Origin: Janthinobacterium rivuli
GTDB lineage: Bacteria; Pseudomonadota; Gammaproteobacteria; Burkholderiales; Burkholderiaceae_D
Length of the DNA stretch: 64,000 bases
Assembly (NCBI RefSeq): GCF_029690045.1
Contig: NZ_CP121464.1
Location: 4,588,001-4,652,000 of the forward strand
Direction: 5' to 3'
The notes below the pieces were generated by a model that worked only from the letters and a program-made list of their open reading frames with translations, made no database searches and was not told the DNA's origin. This document shows, one piece after another, positions 1-10,282 of the stretch (its first letter is position 1; each line of letters opens with the position of its first letter). A program made the translations under genes and the position numbers.

Positions 1-549
1 GGCCTGTCCACCATCGAGCGCCCGTATGCGCGCCTGGTGGTGTTTTCCAGCCTGTCGAAGCGCTCGAACGTGCCGGGCATGCGCTCGGGCTTTGTTGCCG
101 GCGACGCGGAAGTACTGAAAAAATTCCTGCTCTACCGAACCTACCACGGCGGCGCCATGAGCCCCGCCGTGCAGGCGGCCTCCGTCGCGGCCTGGAACGA
201 CGAAACCCATGTCGAGGAAAATCGCGCCAAGTACCGCGCCAAGTTCGACGCCATCACGCCGCTGCTGCAATCGGTGATGGACGTGCAATTGCCGGACGCC
301 GGCTTCTACCTGTGGGCCGACGTCAGCCGCACGGGACTGTCCGACACCGAATTCGCGCAACGCCTGTACGCCGAATATAATGTCACGGTATTGCCTGGCA
401 GTTACCTGGCGCGCGACGCGCACGGCATCAATCCGGGCCGCAACCGCATCCGCATGGCCCTGGTGGCCGAAACGGCCGAAGGGCTGGAAGCCGCACTGCG
501 CATAGTAAAATTCTGCCAGCAGCTTTCCGCATCCGCATCAACCAACTAA
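1..549 (+). CDS. dapC: Succinyldiaminopimelate transaminase (C-terminal part)
   Basis: This is a class I/II PLP-dependent aminotransferase whose N-terminal half lies left of the window; about 182 residues are visible against roughly 400 in the family. The first visible residues contain the PLP-lysine segment [15 protein letters not shown] (Lys at visible residue 20), and near the end NRIRMALV carries the arginine that binds the substrate carboxylate. DapC makes N-succinyl-LL-2,6-diaminopimelate in the succinylase branch of lysine and peptidoglycan synthesis. The assignment to DapC rather than another aminotransferase rests on dapD lying 17 nt downstream on the same strand. The reading frame is open from base 1. 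Confidence 0.88.
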   Translation, partial: GLSTIERPYARLVVFSSLSKRSNVPGMRSGFVAGDAEVLKKFLLYRTYHGGAMSPAVQAASVAAWNDETHVEENRAKYRAKFDAITPLLQSVMDVQLPDAGFYLWADVSRTGLSDTEFAQRLYAEYNVTVLPGSYLARDAHGINPGRNRIRMALVAETAEGLEAALRIVKFCQQLSASASTN

Positions 550-566
550 ATAAACAAGACATCATC

Positions 567-1394
567 ATGAGCCAACAACTGCAAACCATCATCGACCAGG
601 CCTGGGAAAACCGCGCCGAGATCAATCCAGGCAACGGCACGGCCGAACTGCGCGACGCCGTTTCCCACGTCATCAATGGCCTGGACAACGGCAGCATCCG
701 CGTGGCCGAGAAAACCTCGGGCGACTGGGTGGTCAACCAGTGGGTCAAGAAAGCCGTGCTGCTGTCGTTCCGCCTGGAAGACAACGTCGTCCTGCCGTCG
801 GACGGCACGATGCAGTTCTACGACAAGGTGCCGACCAAGTTCGCCAATTACACCAAGGAAGACTTCGTCAAGGGCGGTTTCCGCGTGGTGCCGCCAGCCG
901 TCGCCCGCCGCGGCAGCTTCATCGCCAAGAACGTCGTGCTGATGCCGTCCTACGTCAACATCGGCGCCTACGTCGATGAAGGCGCCATGGTCGACACCTG
1001 GGCCACCGTCGGCTCCTGCGCGCAGATCGGCAAGAACGTCCACCTGTCCGGCGGCGTCGGCATCGGCGGCGTGCTGGAACCCATGCAAGCAAACCCGACC
1101 ATCATCGAAGACAACTGCTTCATCGGCGCCCGTTCGGAAATCGTCGAAGGCGTGATCGTCGAAGAAAACTCGGTCATCTCGATGGGCGTCTACATCGGCC
1201 AGTCGACCAAGATCTACGACCGCGCCACGGGCGAAGTGACCTACGGCCGCGTGCCAGCCGGTTCCGTCGTGGTGTCCGGCAACCTGCCTTCGGAAGACGG
1301 CAAGTACTCGCTGTACTGCGCCGTGATCGTCAAGCGCGTGGATGCAAAAACCCGCGCCAAGACCGGCATCAACGAGTTGCTGCGCGGAATTTAA
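567..1394 (+). CDS. dapD: Tetrahydrodipicolinate N-succinyltransferase
   Basis: 275 residues, the normal DapD length. It transfers succinyl from succinyl-CoA to tetrahydrodipicolinate in the cytoplasm, the committed step of the succinylase branch. Visible features are the N-terminal segment with [11 protein letters not shown], the conserved [12 protein letters not shown] region, and a left-handed beta-helix of imperfect hexapeptide repeats over about residues 100-230 (for example [20 protein letters not shown]). It follows dapC after 17 nt, so the two are probably one operon. A strong intrinsic terminator begins about 30 bp after the stop codon. Confidence 0.97.
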   Translation: MSQQLQTIIDQAWENRAEINPGNGTAELRDAVSHVINGLDNGSIRVAEKTSGDWVVNQWVKKAVLLSFRLEDNVVLPSDGTMQFYDKVPTKFANYTKEDFVKGGFRVVPPAVARRGSFIAKNVVLMPSYVNIGAYVDEGAMVDTWATVGSCAQIGKNVHLSGGVGIGGVLEPMQANPTIIEDNCFIGARSEIVEGVIVEENSVISMGVYIGQSTKIYDRATGEVTYGRVPAGSVVVSGNLPSEDGKYSLYCAVIVKRVDAKTRAKTGINELLRGI

Positions 1395-1425
1395 TCACTG
1401 CACAGTAAAGCATTCGCAAGACCTG

Positions 1426-1456
1426 AATGTCCCGCTTCGGCGGGACATTTTCATTT
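1426..1456 (+). terminator. Intrinsic terminator of dapCD
   Basis: A perfect 10-bp stem (1426-1435 pairing with 1440-1449) closed by a TTCG tetraloop is followed by a T-rich stretch (TTTCATTT). It lies 31 bp after the dapD stop and separates dapCD from the flavin monooxygenase gene. Confidence 0.9.
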
Positions 1457-1515
1457 CCGCCCAACAACTTCAATCGTCGTGCAGCCATCCCCCATCCTGT
1501 CCTATACTGGATGGC

Positions 1516-3063
1516 ATGAATACACCTCCCGTATTGATCGTCGGCGCCGGTCCTACCGGCCTCATGCTTGCCTTGCGCCTGGCGCGCCATGGCGTCGATT
1601 GCCGCATCATCGACAGGAACAGCGGTCCGGGACAGGCGTCGCGGGCCATGGCCGTGCATGCGCGCACGCTGGAGTTTTACCAGCAGCTGGGCTTTGCCGA
1701 CGAGCTCGTCAGCCTGGGCATCAAGATCAATGCCATGCACATCCATGAAGGCGGCGAGGAGCTGGTGAAACTGGCGCTGGGCGAGATCGGCGAAGGCCTG
1801 AGCCCCTACCCTTTCGTGCTGAGCCTGCCGCAGGACGAGCATGAGCGCTTCCTGATCAGCAAGCTGGCGGCGGCCGGCGTACACGTGGAATGGAACGTGG
1901 CGCTGGACCTGTGGACACAGGACGATAGCGAAGTGCAAGCTATCCTGCTCAAGGACGGCGAACGCCAATATTGCACGTTTAACTATATTTGCGGCTGCGA
2001 CGGCGCCCGCAGCAAGGTACGCGAGATCGCCGGTTTCGACTTTTCCGGCGGCACCTACGACCACCTGTATTACGTGGCCGACGCGCAAGTGGCGGGCAAG
2101 AATACGGATTTGCACGCCCACCTGGGCGCGAACTCGTTTGCGCTGATGCTGCCCGTGCGCACCAGTGGCATGCAGCGCCTGATCGGCATCCTGCCCGACC
2201 GCCCCGATGGCGCAGCGGCACCCGTGTTTGACGACGTGCGCAGCGACGTGGAAACCTTGCTGGGCGTCCAAGTCGAGCACGTGAACTGGTTTTCCACCTA
2301 TAAAGTCCACCACCGGGTGGCCGCGCAATTTCGCGAGCGGCGCTGCTTCATCCTCGGCGACGCGGCCCACCTGCACAGCCCCGTGGGCGGCCAGGGCATG
2401 AACACGGGCCTGGGCGACGCCGTCAACCTGGCGTGGAAACTGGCGCAAAAGCTGCGCGGACAAAGCAACGACGCCCTGCTCGACACCTATGAAAGCGAGC
2501 GCATCGTGTTTGCCCGCAAGCTCGTCGCCACCACCGACCGCGCCTTCCAGGCCATCGTCGCGCAAGGCATCGCCGGGCAATTCCTGCGGCGCTGGCTGGT
2601 GCCGCACGCGCTGCCCTTCCTCTCGGGCTTCGCGCGCGCGCGCCGTTTACTGTTCCAGACCGTGTCGCAAATTCAGATCCATTATGAAGACAGCGCCCTG
2701 TCCGCCGGCCATGCGGAATACCTGCGCGGCGGCGACCGCCTGCCGTGGTTCTCGGACGGCACGCAAGACAACTTTCTCGCCCTGCGCAGCATGGATTGGC
2801 AATTGCACATCTATGGCGAAGCGGCGCCCGAACTGCTGGACGAGGCGCGCGTGCTGAAACTGCCCGTGCACTGCTACACCTATAACGTGGCCGCCAAGCT
2901 GGCCGGCCTGGGCCGCGATGCGGCCTACCTGGTGCGCCCCGACGGCCACATTGCGCTGGCCCTGCACCAGCAGGAAAGCGGCGCCCTGCGCGCCCTGGCC
3001 TTGCGACTTGGCCTGCATTTCGGCCCGGCCGACTCGAACAAGGCGGCGCCACGGCCTGTGTAG
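1516..3063 (+). CDS. Class A FAD-dependent aromatic monooxygenase-like protein
   Basis: 515 residues from the ATG at 1516. An upstream in-frame extension would run back through the dapD terminator, so it is rejected. The protein is of the PheA/TfdB/UbiH-like class A flavin hydroxylase group. Visible motifs are the N-terminal dinucleotide fold VLIVGAGPTGLMLALRLA, CDGARSKVR (DG motif) near residue 170, and the GD motif FILGDAAHLHSPVGGQGMN near residue 285. The C-terminal ~150 residues form the thioredoxin-like tail typical of phenol-hydroxylase relatives. The substrate cannot be told from the sequence. The gene stands alone between dapD and the toxin-antitoxin pair. Confidence 0.85.
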   Translation: MNTPPVLIVGAGPTGLMLALRLARHGVDCRIIDRNSGPGQASRAMAVHARTLEFYQQLGFADELVSLGIKINAMHIHEGGEELVKLALGEIGEGLSPYPFVLSLPQDEHERFLISKLAAAGVHVEWNVALDLWTQDDSEVQAILLKDGERQYCTFNYICGCDGARSKVREIAGFDFSGGTYDHLYYVADAQVAGKNTDLHAHLGANSFALMLPVRTSGMQRLIGILPDRPDGAAAPVFDDVRSDVETLLGVQVEHVNWFSTYKVHHRVAAQFRERRCFILGDAAHLHSPVGGQGMNTGLGDAVNLAWKLAQKLRGQSNDALLDTYESERIVFARKLVATTDRAFQAIVAQGIAGQFLRRWLVPHALPFLSGFARARRLLFQTVSQIQIHYEDSALSAGHAEYLRGGDRLPWFSDGTQDNFLALRSMDWQLHIYGEAAPELLDEARVLKLPVHCYTYNVAAKLAGLGRDAAYLVRPDGHIALALHQQESGALRALALRLGLHFGPADSNKAAPRPV

Positions 3064-3110
3064 GCCAGCCAAGGTTTGTGGCAAATCAAAGTGGGGAATT
3101 TAATTTCCTT

Positions 3111-3146
3111 GCTTTGTTTGCTTTGTTTGACTTCGTGTCCTATGCT
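3111..3146 (+). promoter_or_regulatory. Candidate promoter with tandem 9-bp repeat
   Basis: Two adjacent copies of GCTTTGTTT (3111-3119 and 3120-3128) overlap a possible -35 (TTGCTT, 3118-3123). This is separated by 17 bp from a possible -10 (TATGCT, 3141-3146) upstream of the antitoxin-like gene. The repeat could be an operator for autoregulation. This is read by eye only. Confidence 0.4.
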
Positions 3147-3172
3147 GAAACATGCGTTTCAAGGAGACAGCC

Positions 3173-3889
3173 ATGTCGAACACATCGAACACACGCTCCC
3201 CTGTCAGCGATGGCGACACCAGCACGATTGATGAGGCCGCCACCGGCAGCGGGCATGCTTCAGCCGCGCCCTCGCTGGCCAGGCAGCTGGCGGATGCACT
3301 CGCTCCCAATGGCACGGGCTTGCGTTTTAACATTGCACAAGATACGTTCCAGGAAGCCTATGCATCGCTGCTGGACGCCGTGCCGCGCGACGACCGGCCC
3401 GCGCTGCTGGCGCAAATGCGGCGCGACCTCGATATCGTCGCCGAACGCGAGCTGAACCTGGCCTCTGATATCGGCGCGCATGCAGGACACATCAATACCC
3501 GGCAATTCATGCGCGGCCTGGAAGAGCAGGAGCGGCAGCAGCGTCAAAAAGACCTGGCCTCGCACAGCTTGCTGTCTGGCCCCGAACTGCGCGCCCGGCT
3601 GAAAGTCACGCCGCAGGCGCTCAGTGCGGCACTCAAAGCCAGACGCCTGTTCGCCTTGCGCGGCGCTTCGGGCGAATATGTCTATCCGGCATTTTTCGCC
3701 GATCCCCGCCACGACCGCCACATCCTGGAAAAAATCAGCAAAATCCTCGGCGACTTGCCGGGCGCCGCCAAATGGGATTTTTTTATCGCTCCGCGCCTGT
3801 CGCTGGGCGGCAAGTCGCCGCTCGAAGCCCTGGCCAAAGGCAAACTCGATGCCGTGATGGCGGCCGCCCGCGCCTACGCTGACGAATAA
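3173..3889 (+). CDS. Xre/MbcA/ParS-type antitoxin-like protein
   Basis: 238 residues from the ATG at 3173, chosen over the ATG at 3152 because AAGGAG sits at the right distance before it. The C-terminal half has the look of the MbcA/ParS/Xre antitoxin-toxin-binding domain: LLSGPELRARLKVTPQALSA (about residue 125), then KISKILGD...WDFFIAPRLSLGGKSPLEAL and a short C-terminal helix. The N-terminal 100 residues are polar and of unknown role. It lies 10 nt before a RES-domain gene, the usual partner of this antitoxin class. It would be expected to neutralise the toxin and repress the operon. The assignment is from motif and context. Confidence 0.7.
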   Translation: MSNTSNTRSPVSDGDTSTIDEAATGSGHASAAPSLARQLADALAPNGTGLRFNIAQDTFQEAYASLLDAVPRDDRPALLAQMRRDLDIVAERELNLASDIGAHAGHINTRQFMRGLEEQERQQRQKDLASHSLLSGPELRARLKVTPQALSAALKARRLFALRGASGEYVYPAFFADPRHDRHILEKISKILGDLPGAAKWDFFIAPRLSLGGKSPLEALAKGKLDAVMAAARAYADE

Positions 3890-3899
3890 CCGCGCGACC

Positions 3900-4508
3900 G
3901 TGGCAACCTTGCGCCTGCCCCGTCTGCCGCAACTGCCCGCAGCGCTACAGACGGTGCGCTGCGATCCCGCAGCGCTGTACCGTGTCTCCGGCCACGCCAC
4001 GGGCGAACCGTATTTCGGCAGGGCGAACACCTACCGCTTCGACGATCCCCACCCACAGGCGGCGGCCCGCTTCGGCACCTGCTACCTGGGCACGTCGCTG
4101 GCTGTGGCGCTTGCCGAAACCTTGCTGCATGACCGCAAACCCATCCATAACCGCTTCGTGATCGAGCTGGCCGTGATACAGGCACGCTTTGTGATTCGCT
4201 TCGCCGGCAAACCGCTTATCGTGGCTGATCTGACTGGTGCCGCCCTCAGGCAACTGGGTGGCCATGCGGGGCTCAGCGGCACGTCGTCGTATCAAACGAC
4301 CAAGGCCTGGTCGGCCGCCATCCATGCGCATCCGGACGCGGTCGACGGCATGCTCTACATGTCACGCCACAAGAATGATGAAACGGCGCTGGTACTGTTC
4401 CACCGCGCCGCGCCCAAGCTCGCGATGAAGTCCGCCACGCCGCTTTCTGTCCATCCGGACTTCGGCCAGGTCGCCACACTGCTTGGCATCCGCAGCGCCT
4501 GGCACTGA
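3900..4508 (+). CDS. RES-domain toxin, probable NAD+ phosphorylase/glycohydrolase
   Basis: 202 residues from a GTG start 10 nt after the antitoxin-like gene. The three residues that name the family are visible: Arg in ALYRVSGHATGEPYF, Glu in AVALAETLLHD and Ser in GLSGTSSYQTTKAWS. FGTCYLGTSLAVALAE is the typical core. Characterised RES toxins (for example Mycobacterium MbcT) degrade cellular NAD+ with phosphate or water. Together with the upstream gene this makes a type II toxin-antitoxin operon, here placed inside the dap region. Confidence 0.87.
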   Translation: MATLRLPRLPQLPAALQTVRCDPAALYRVSGHATGEPYFGRANTYRFDDPHPQAAARFGTCYLGTSLAVALAETLLHDRKPIHNRFVIELAVIQARFVIRFAGKPLIVADLTGAALRQLGGHAGLSGTSSYQTTKAWSAAIHAHPDAVDGMLYMSRHKNDETALVLFHRAAPKLAMKSATPLSVHPDFGQVATLLGIRSAWH

Positions 4509-4541
4509 ATCTGCCAGGATCATGCAACCTTGTTGCACCGC

Positions 4542-4569
4542 CGCATCGACTACGCATCGACTGTATAAT
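4542..4569 (+). promoter_or_regulatory. Candidate promoter of the arsC-like/dapE operon
   Basis: A perfect -10 hexamer TATAAT lies at 4564-4569, immediately preceded by a tandem 10-11 bp repeat (CGCATCGACT at 4542 and 4553). No good -35 sits at 16-18 bp, so activator dependence is possible. It is 77 bp before the next start codon. Confidence 0.45.
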
Positions 4570-4646
4570 GTCGGCTAACATCGTATTTTTCCCTGGCGCA
4601 AGCGCCGCGATCAAGCGAACCGCATTCATTCCCCTTAGCCCTACCC

Positions 4647-6180
<1,534 letters not shown>

Positions 6181-6236
6181 ACCAGAATACCGAGGCCCGT
6201 CACGGCGGGCCAGAACACCGTCTTTTCGAGAATGCC

Positions 6237-7127
6237 ATGACCCCGAACCCGTTTTCCACGCCACGCGACCTGCTGCGCTACGCCGTTACCCGTTTTAATA
6301 CCGCCAAGCTGTTTTTCGGCCACGGCAGCGCCGAAGCGTTCGACGAAGCGGCTTATCTGATCCTGCACACGTTGAAGTTGCCGCTCGACAAGCTCGAACC
6401 TTTCCTCGACGCCAAGCTGCTGCCGTCGGAAGTGGCCAGCGTCATGAGCGTCATCGACCGCCGCAGCATCGACCGCGTGCCGGCCGCCTACATCACCAAG
6501 GAAGGCTGGCTGGGCACGTACAATTTCTACGTCGACGAGCGCGTGATCGTGCCCCGCTCCTTCATCGCCGAGCTGATCCCTGAATATTTTTCGCCATGGG
6601 TGGCGGAACCGGAAGCGGTGGAAAACATCCTGGAACTGTGCACCGGTTCGGGCTGCCTGTCCATCATGATGGCCGACGCTTTCCCGAACGCCGCCGTCGA
6701 CGCCGTGGACATTTCCGCCGACGCGCTGGCCGTGGCCAAGCGCAACGTCGACACCTACAAACTGCAGGACCGCGTCACCCTGATCGAATCGGACCTGTAC
6801 ACGAACGTGCCGGCCAAGAAATATGATTTGATCATCAGCAACCCGCCATACGTGAATTCCGCGTCGATGGGCGCCCTGCCCCAGGAATACCTGGCGGAAC
6901 CGCAAATCGCCCTCGACGGCGGCAGCGACGGAATGTACCTGGTGCGCAAGATCATCGCCGGCGCGGCCGAACGCCTGACGGACGACGGCATCCTGATGAT
7001 TGAAATCGGCAACGAACGCGAATACGCGGAAGCGGCCTTCGGCGAGCTGGGCCTGACCTGGCTGACGACGAGCGCCGGCGACGACATGGTCTTCCTGCTG
7101 ACGGCCGAGCAGCTCAAGCTGGCGTAA
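6237..7127 (+). CDS. prmB: Ribosomal protein L3 glutamine N5-methyltransferase
   Basis: 296 residues from the ATG at 6237, 56 nt after dapE. It is a SAM-dependent methyltransferase of the HemK/PrmC/PrmB class. The N-terminal helical domain contains TAKLFFGHGSAEAFDEAAYL, the SAM site is ENILELCTGSGCLSIMMA, and the catalytic NPPY is in LIISNPPYVNSASMGALP. The N-terminal sequence and the spacing to NPPY fit PrmB, which methylates L3, rather than PrmC, which methylates release factors. Confidence 0.93.
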   Translation: MTPNPFSTPRDLLRYAVTRFNTAKLFFGHGSAEAFDEAAYLILHTLKLPLDKLEPFLDAKLLPSEVASVMSVIDRRSIDRVPAAYITKEGWLGTYNFYVDERVIVPRSFIAELIPEYFSPWVAEPEAVENILELCTGSGCLSIMMADAFPNAAVDAVDISADALAVAKRNVDTYKLQDRVTLIESDLYTNVPAKKYDLIISNPPYVNSASMGALPQEYLAEPQIALDGGSDGMYLVRKIIAGAAERLTDDGILMIEIGNEREYAEAAFGELGLTWLTTSAGDDMVFLLTAEQLKLA

Positions 7128-7175
7128 GCGCAGGCTTCAGCACGCAGCGCCTTAATTTACAACACAAAGAAAAAA

Positions 7176-9167
7176 ATGATACGTTTCCTACAAGTAAGCC
7201 TGATGCGCGGCATCAAACCGTTGCTCGAACAAGTCGATGTCACCCTCAATCCGGGCGACAAGATCGGCCTGATCGGCGCCAATGGCGCGGGCAAATCGAG
7301 CCTGTTCGCCATGATGCGTGGCGAATTGCACCCTGACCAGGGCGAGATCGATTTCCCGGCCAAGTGGCGCGTGGCTTACGTGGCGCAGGAAACGCCGCCG
7401 CTGGACCGTGCCGCGCTCGACTATGCGATCGATGGCGACATCACCCTGCGCAAACTGGAAGCGGAACTGGCGCGCCTGGAATCGGAGCCAGCCACGTCGG
7501 AAAACGGCATCGCCATCGGCGAAATCTACAGCGCCATGGCCGATGCGGACGCATATACCGTGCAGTCACGCGGCGAGCAATTGCTGCTGGGCCTGGGCTT
7601 TACCCTGGACCAGATGCAGCAACCAGTAGCGAGTTTCTCAGGCGGCTGGCGCATGCGCTTGAATCTGGCGCAAGCGCTGATGTGTCCGTCCGACCTGCTG
7701 CTGCTCGATGAACCGACCAACCATTTGGATCTGGACGCCATCATCTGGCTTGAAGACTGGCTCAAGCGCTACGCCGGCACCTTGCTGATCATTTCCCATG
7801 ACCGCGACTTCCTCGATGAAGTGGTCAACGTGGTCGTGCACATCGACGAGCGCAAGCTGAAACGCTATTCGGGCAACTATTCGAGCTTCGAGCGCCAACG
7901 CGCGGCGCAGATGATACTGGCCGCCGGCGCGCTGGAAAAGCAGCAGCGCAAGCGCGCCCACCTGGAATCGTTCGTCAACCGCTTCAAGGCGCAAGCGTCG
8001 AAGGCCCGCCAGGCGCAAAGCCGCATGAAGGCGCTGGCGAAGATGGAAGAACTGGCGCCGTTGCGCGCCGCCGCCGAATTCTCGTTCGAATTCCGCGAGC
8101 CGCTGAGCGCGCCGAACCCGCTGCTGGTGATGGAAGACGTCGATGCTGGCTACAAGATCGAGAACGAAGCGACGGGCGAAATCACGCATAAAACCATCGT
8201 CAACGGCATCAAGTTTTCGCTGCAGATCGGCCAGCGTATCGGCCTGCTGGGCCAGAACGGCGCCGGCAAATCGACCCTGATCAAGACCATCGCCGGCGAA
8301 CTGATGCCACTGACGGGCGACGCCACCATGGGCAAGGGCCTCAACATTGGCTACTTCGCCCAGCACCAGGTGGAAATGCTGCGCCATGACGAATCGCCGC
8401 TGTGGCATCTGGCCAAGATCGCCCCGACCGTGCGCGAGCAGGAACTGCGCAACTTCCTGGGCGGCTTCAACTTCCCCGGCAACATGGTCACCGCCTCGAT
8501 CGCACCGTTCTCGGGCGGCGAAAAAGCCCGTCTGGCGCTGGCCCTGATCGTCTGGCAGCGCCCGAACCTGCTGCTGCTCGATGAACCGACCAATCACCTG
8601 GATCTGGAAACGCGCGAAGCGCTGACGGAAGCGCTGGCCCAGTTCGAAGGCACGCTGGTCGTCGTGTCCCATGATCGCCATTTGCTGCGCGCCACCACCG
8701 ACGAATTCATCATCGTTGCCGACGGCAAGCTGCAGCCGTTCGACGGCGACCTGGACGACTACAAGGACTGGCTGTTCAAGACCAAGCTGGGTAAAGGTAC
8801 CGATGTGCTGCCGGCCGCCGGCAAGGCCAACAAGACCGATTTCCCCGTGGTCTCGCCCGTCGTTGCCGCAGCAGCCCCTGCCGCGCCCGTGCGCGACAAG
8901 CGCAAGGAAGCGGAAGAGCGCCAGAAAACGGCCGCCCTGCGCAAGCCGATCGAAAACAAGATCAAGCGCCAGGAAGAGCAGATCGCCAAGCGCAATGCGC
9001 AAAAGGCGGAAACCGACGCCAAACTGGGCGAGCCGACCATCTATGACGCCGCCAACAAGGCGAAATTGAAGCAATTGCTGGCCGACCAGACCTTCTTCAC
9101 CAAGGACCTGGCGCAACTGGAAGCGGAATGGCTGGACTTGCAGGACCAGTTAGAGAAACTCGGCTAA
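7176..9167 (+). CDS. ABC-F family ATPase (YheS/Uup-like)
   Basis: 663 residues with two ABC domains and no membrane segments. The first has GLIGANGAGKSS and LLLLDEPTNHLDLDA; the second has GLLGQNGAGKST, FSGGEKARLALAL and LLLLDEPTNHLDLET. An arm and charged linker (about residues 245-300) separate them. A charged, coiled-coil C-terminal tail (about 560-663: KRKEAEERQKTAALRKPIENK) resembles that of YheS. ABC-F proteins bind the ribosomal E site and act in translation rather than transport. An intrinsic terminator follows. Confidence 0.93.
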   Translation: MIRFLQVSLMRGIKPLLEQVDVTLNPGDKIGLIGANGAGKSSLFAMMRGELHPDQGEIDFPAKWRVAYVAQETPPLDRAALDYAIDGDITLRKLEAELARLESEPATSENGIAIGEIYSAMADADAYTVQSRGEQLLLGLGFTLDQMQQPVASFSGGWRMRLNLAQALMCPSDLLLLDEPTNHLDLDAIIWLEDWLKRYAGTLLIISHDRDFLDEVVNVVVHIDERKLKRYSGNYSSFERQRAAQMILAAGALEKQQRKRAHLESFVNRFKAQASKARQAQSRMKALAKMEELAPLRAAAEFSFEFREPLSAPNPLLVMEDVDAGYKIENEATGEITHKTIVNGIKFSLQIGQRIGLLGQNGAGKSTLIKTIAGELMPLTGDATMGKGLNIGYFAQHQVEMLRHDESPLWHLAKIAPTVREQELRNFLGGFNFPGNMVTASIAPFSGGEKARLALALIVWQRPNLLLLDEPTNHLDLETREALTEALAQFEGTLVVVSHDRHLLRATTDEFIIVADGKLQPFDGDLDDYKDWLFKTKLGKGTDVLPAAGKANKTDFPVVSPVVAAAAPAAPVRDKRKEAEERQKTAALRKPIENKIKRQEEQIAKRNAQKAETDAKLGEPTIYDAANKAKLKQLLADQTFFTKDLAQLEAEWLDLQDQLEKLG

Positions 9168-9177
9168 CGCCAAACAC

Positions 9178-9207
9178 AAAGACGACTCACGGGTCGTCTT
9201 TTTTTTA
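9178..9207 (+). terminator. Intrinsic terminator after the ABC-F gene
   Basis: A 9-bp stem (9178-9186 with 9193-9201) with a 6-base loop runs into a TTTTTTT tract. The stop codon of the convergent cheW lies at its end, so it can also serve the opposite strand through its A-rich side. Confidence 0.88.
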
Positions 9208-9687
9208 GGCCGCCTGCATGGGGCTGGGGCTGCGGATCGCCATCAGGCGGTCGATGTCGACGAGGATCAATCGGCGCCCCGCCACCGTGCCTAGGCCCAG
9301 CAGATAATCGGCTTCCGCCTCGCCCAGGCCTGGCACGGCGGCGATATCGGCGGGCGCCAGGCTGACGATATCGGTGACGCCATCGACCACCATGCCCATC
9401 ACGCCATTGCTTAGCTGCAAGATGATCACGTCCGTGGCCGGGTCGGGCGCGCCTTGGGCGCTGCCGAACGCGGCGCGCATGTCGACAATGGGGATAATCA
9501 CTCCGCGCGAGACGGCCACGCTGTGCAGCACTTCCCCTTCCGAGGAAAAACGGTCGAGTTCCTTCAGCGGACGCAATTCCCGCACGCGGCGGTAATCGAG
9601 GCCGTATTCCAGGCCGCCCAGCCGGAAGCTCAAGTACTGCGTCAGGTATTGCGCGGTTGCGGCGCCAGGCGTGGTCGTGGGCTGCAT
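9205..9687 (-). CDS. cheW: CheW-domain chemotaxis coupling protein
   Basis: 160 residues from the ATG at 9687, which follows AAGGA; longer in-frame starts lack a ribosome site. CheW couples receptors to the CheA kinase. Features are YLSFRLGGLEYGLDYRRVREL at the start, then RGVIIPIVDMRAAFG, MGMVVDGVTDIV and LILVDIDRLM, i.e. the two five-stranded SH3-like halves. No receptor or cheA is adjacent, so it is an isolated accessory CheW. Confidence 0.93.
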   Translation of the reverse strand: MQPTTTPGAATAQYLTQYLSFRLGGLEYGLDYRRVRELRPLKELDRFSSEGEVLHSVAVSRGVIIPIVDMRAAFGSAQGAPDPATDVIILQLSNGVMGMVVDGVTDIVSLAPADIAAVPGLGEAEADYLLGLGTVAGRRLILVDIDRLMAIRSPSPMQAA

Positions 9688-9883
9688 GATGTTCCTTTCG
9701 TCCGGTAAGCGCTGCCAGGATGCGCAGTGGCGCAATGTTGGCCCCATGCTAACCAGCATCACCGCGAGCGGCGTTGAGAAACATCAACTTTCCCGGAAGA
9801 CATCATCGGCTGGCCACCCCGCCCTTGCGCCGGCGCAGCCATCTTCCCTTACAATACCCCCATCGTTTCCCCACAGGCAGGCC

Positions 9884-10282
9884 ATGCAACACCTCGTCAA
9901 TCCCGCTGAAGTTGAATTTTCCGCCATCCGCGCCCAGGGCCCGGGCGGGCAGAACGTCAACAAGGTGTCCAGCGCCATCCATTTGCGCTTTCCCATCGCC
10001 GCCTCGTCGCTGCCGGAAGCGTACAAGGAACGGCTGCTGGCCCTGCGCGACAGCCGCATCAGCAAGGATGGCGTGCTGGTGCTCAAGGCGCAGCAGTCGC
10101 GCAGCCAGGAGCAGAACAAGGAAGAAGCGTTGCGGCGCTTGCAGGAAATCATCGACAGCGTGACCTTCCTGCCCGCCGTGCGCCGCGCCACCAAGCCCAC
10201 GCGCAGCTCGCAGCGGCGCCGCCTCGACAGCAAGAGCACGCACAGCGTGCTCAAGCAATCACGCGGCAAAGTCACGGATTGA
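9884..10282 (+). CDS. arfB: Alternative ribosome-rescue factor ArfB (YaeJ)
   Basis: 132 residues from the ATG at 9884, after AGGCAGGCC. It hydrolyses peptidyl-tRNA on ribosomes stalled without a stop codon. The GGQ loop is in IRAQGPGGQNVNKVSSAIHL (GGQ at residues 21-23). The basic C-terminal tail that enters the empty mRNA channel is visible (RATKPTRSSQRRRLDSK...LKQSRGKVTD). The stop codon is directly abutted by the stop of the convergent DUF342 gene. Confidence 0.95.
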   Translation: MQHLVNPAEVEFSAIRAQGPGGQNVNKVSSAIHLRFPIAASSLPEAYKERLLALRDSRISKDGVLVLKAQQSRSQEQNKEEALRRLQEIIDSVTFLPAVRRATKPTRSSQRRRLDSKSTHSVLKQSRGKVTD

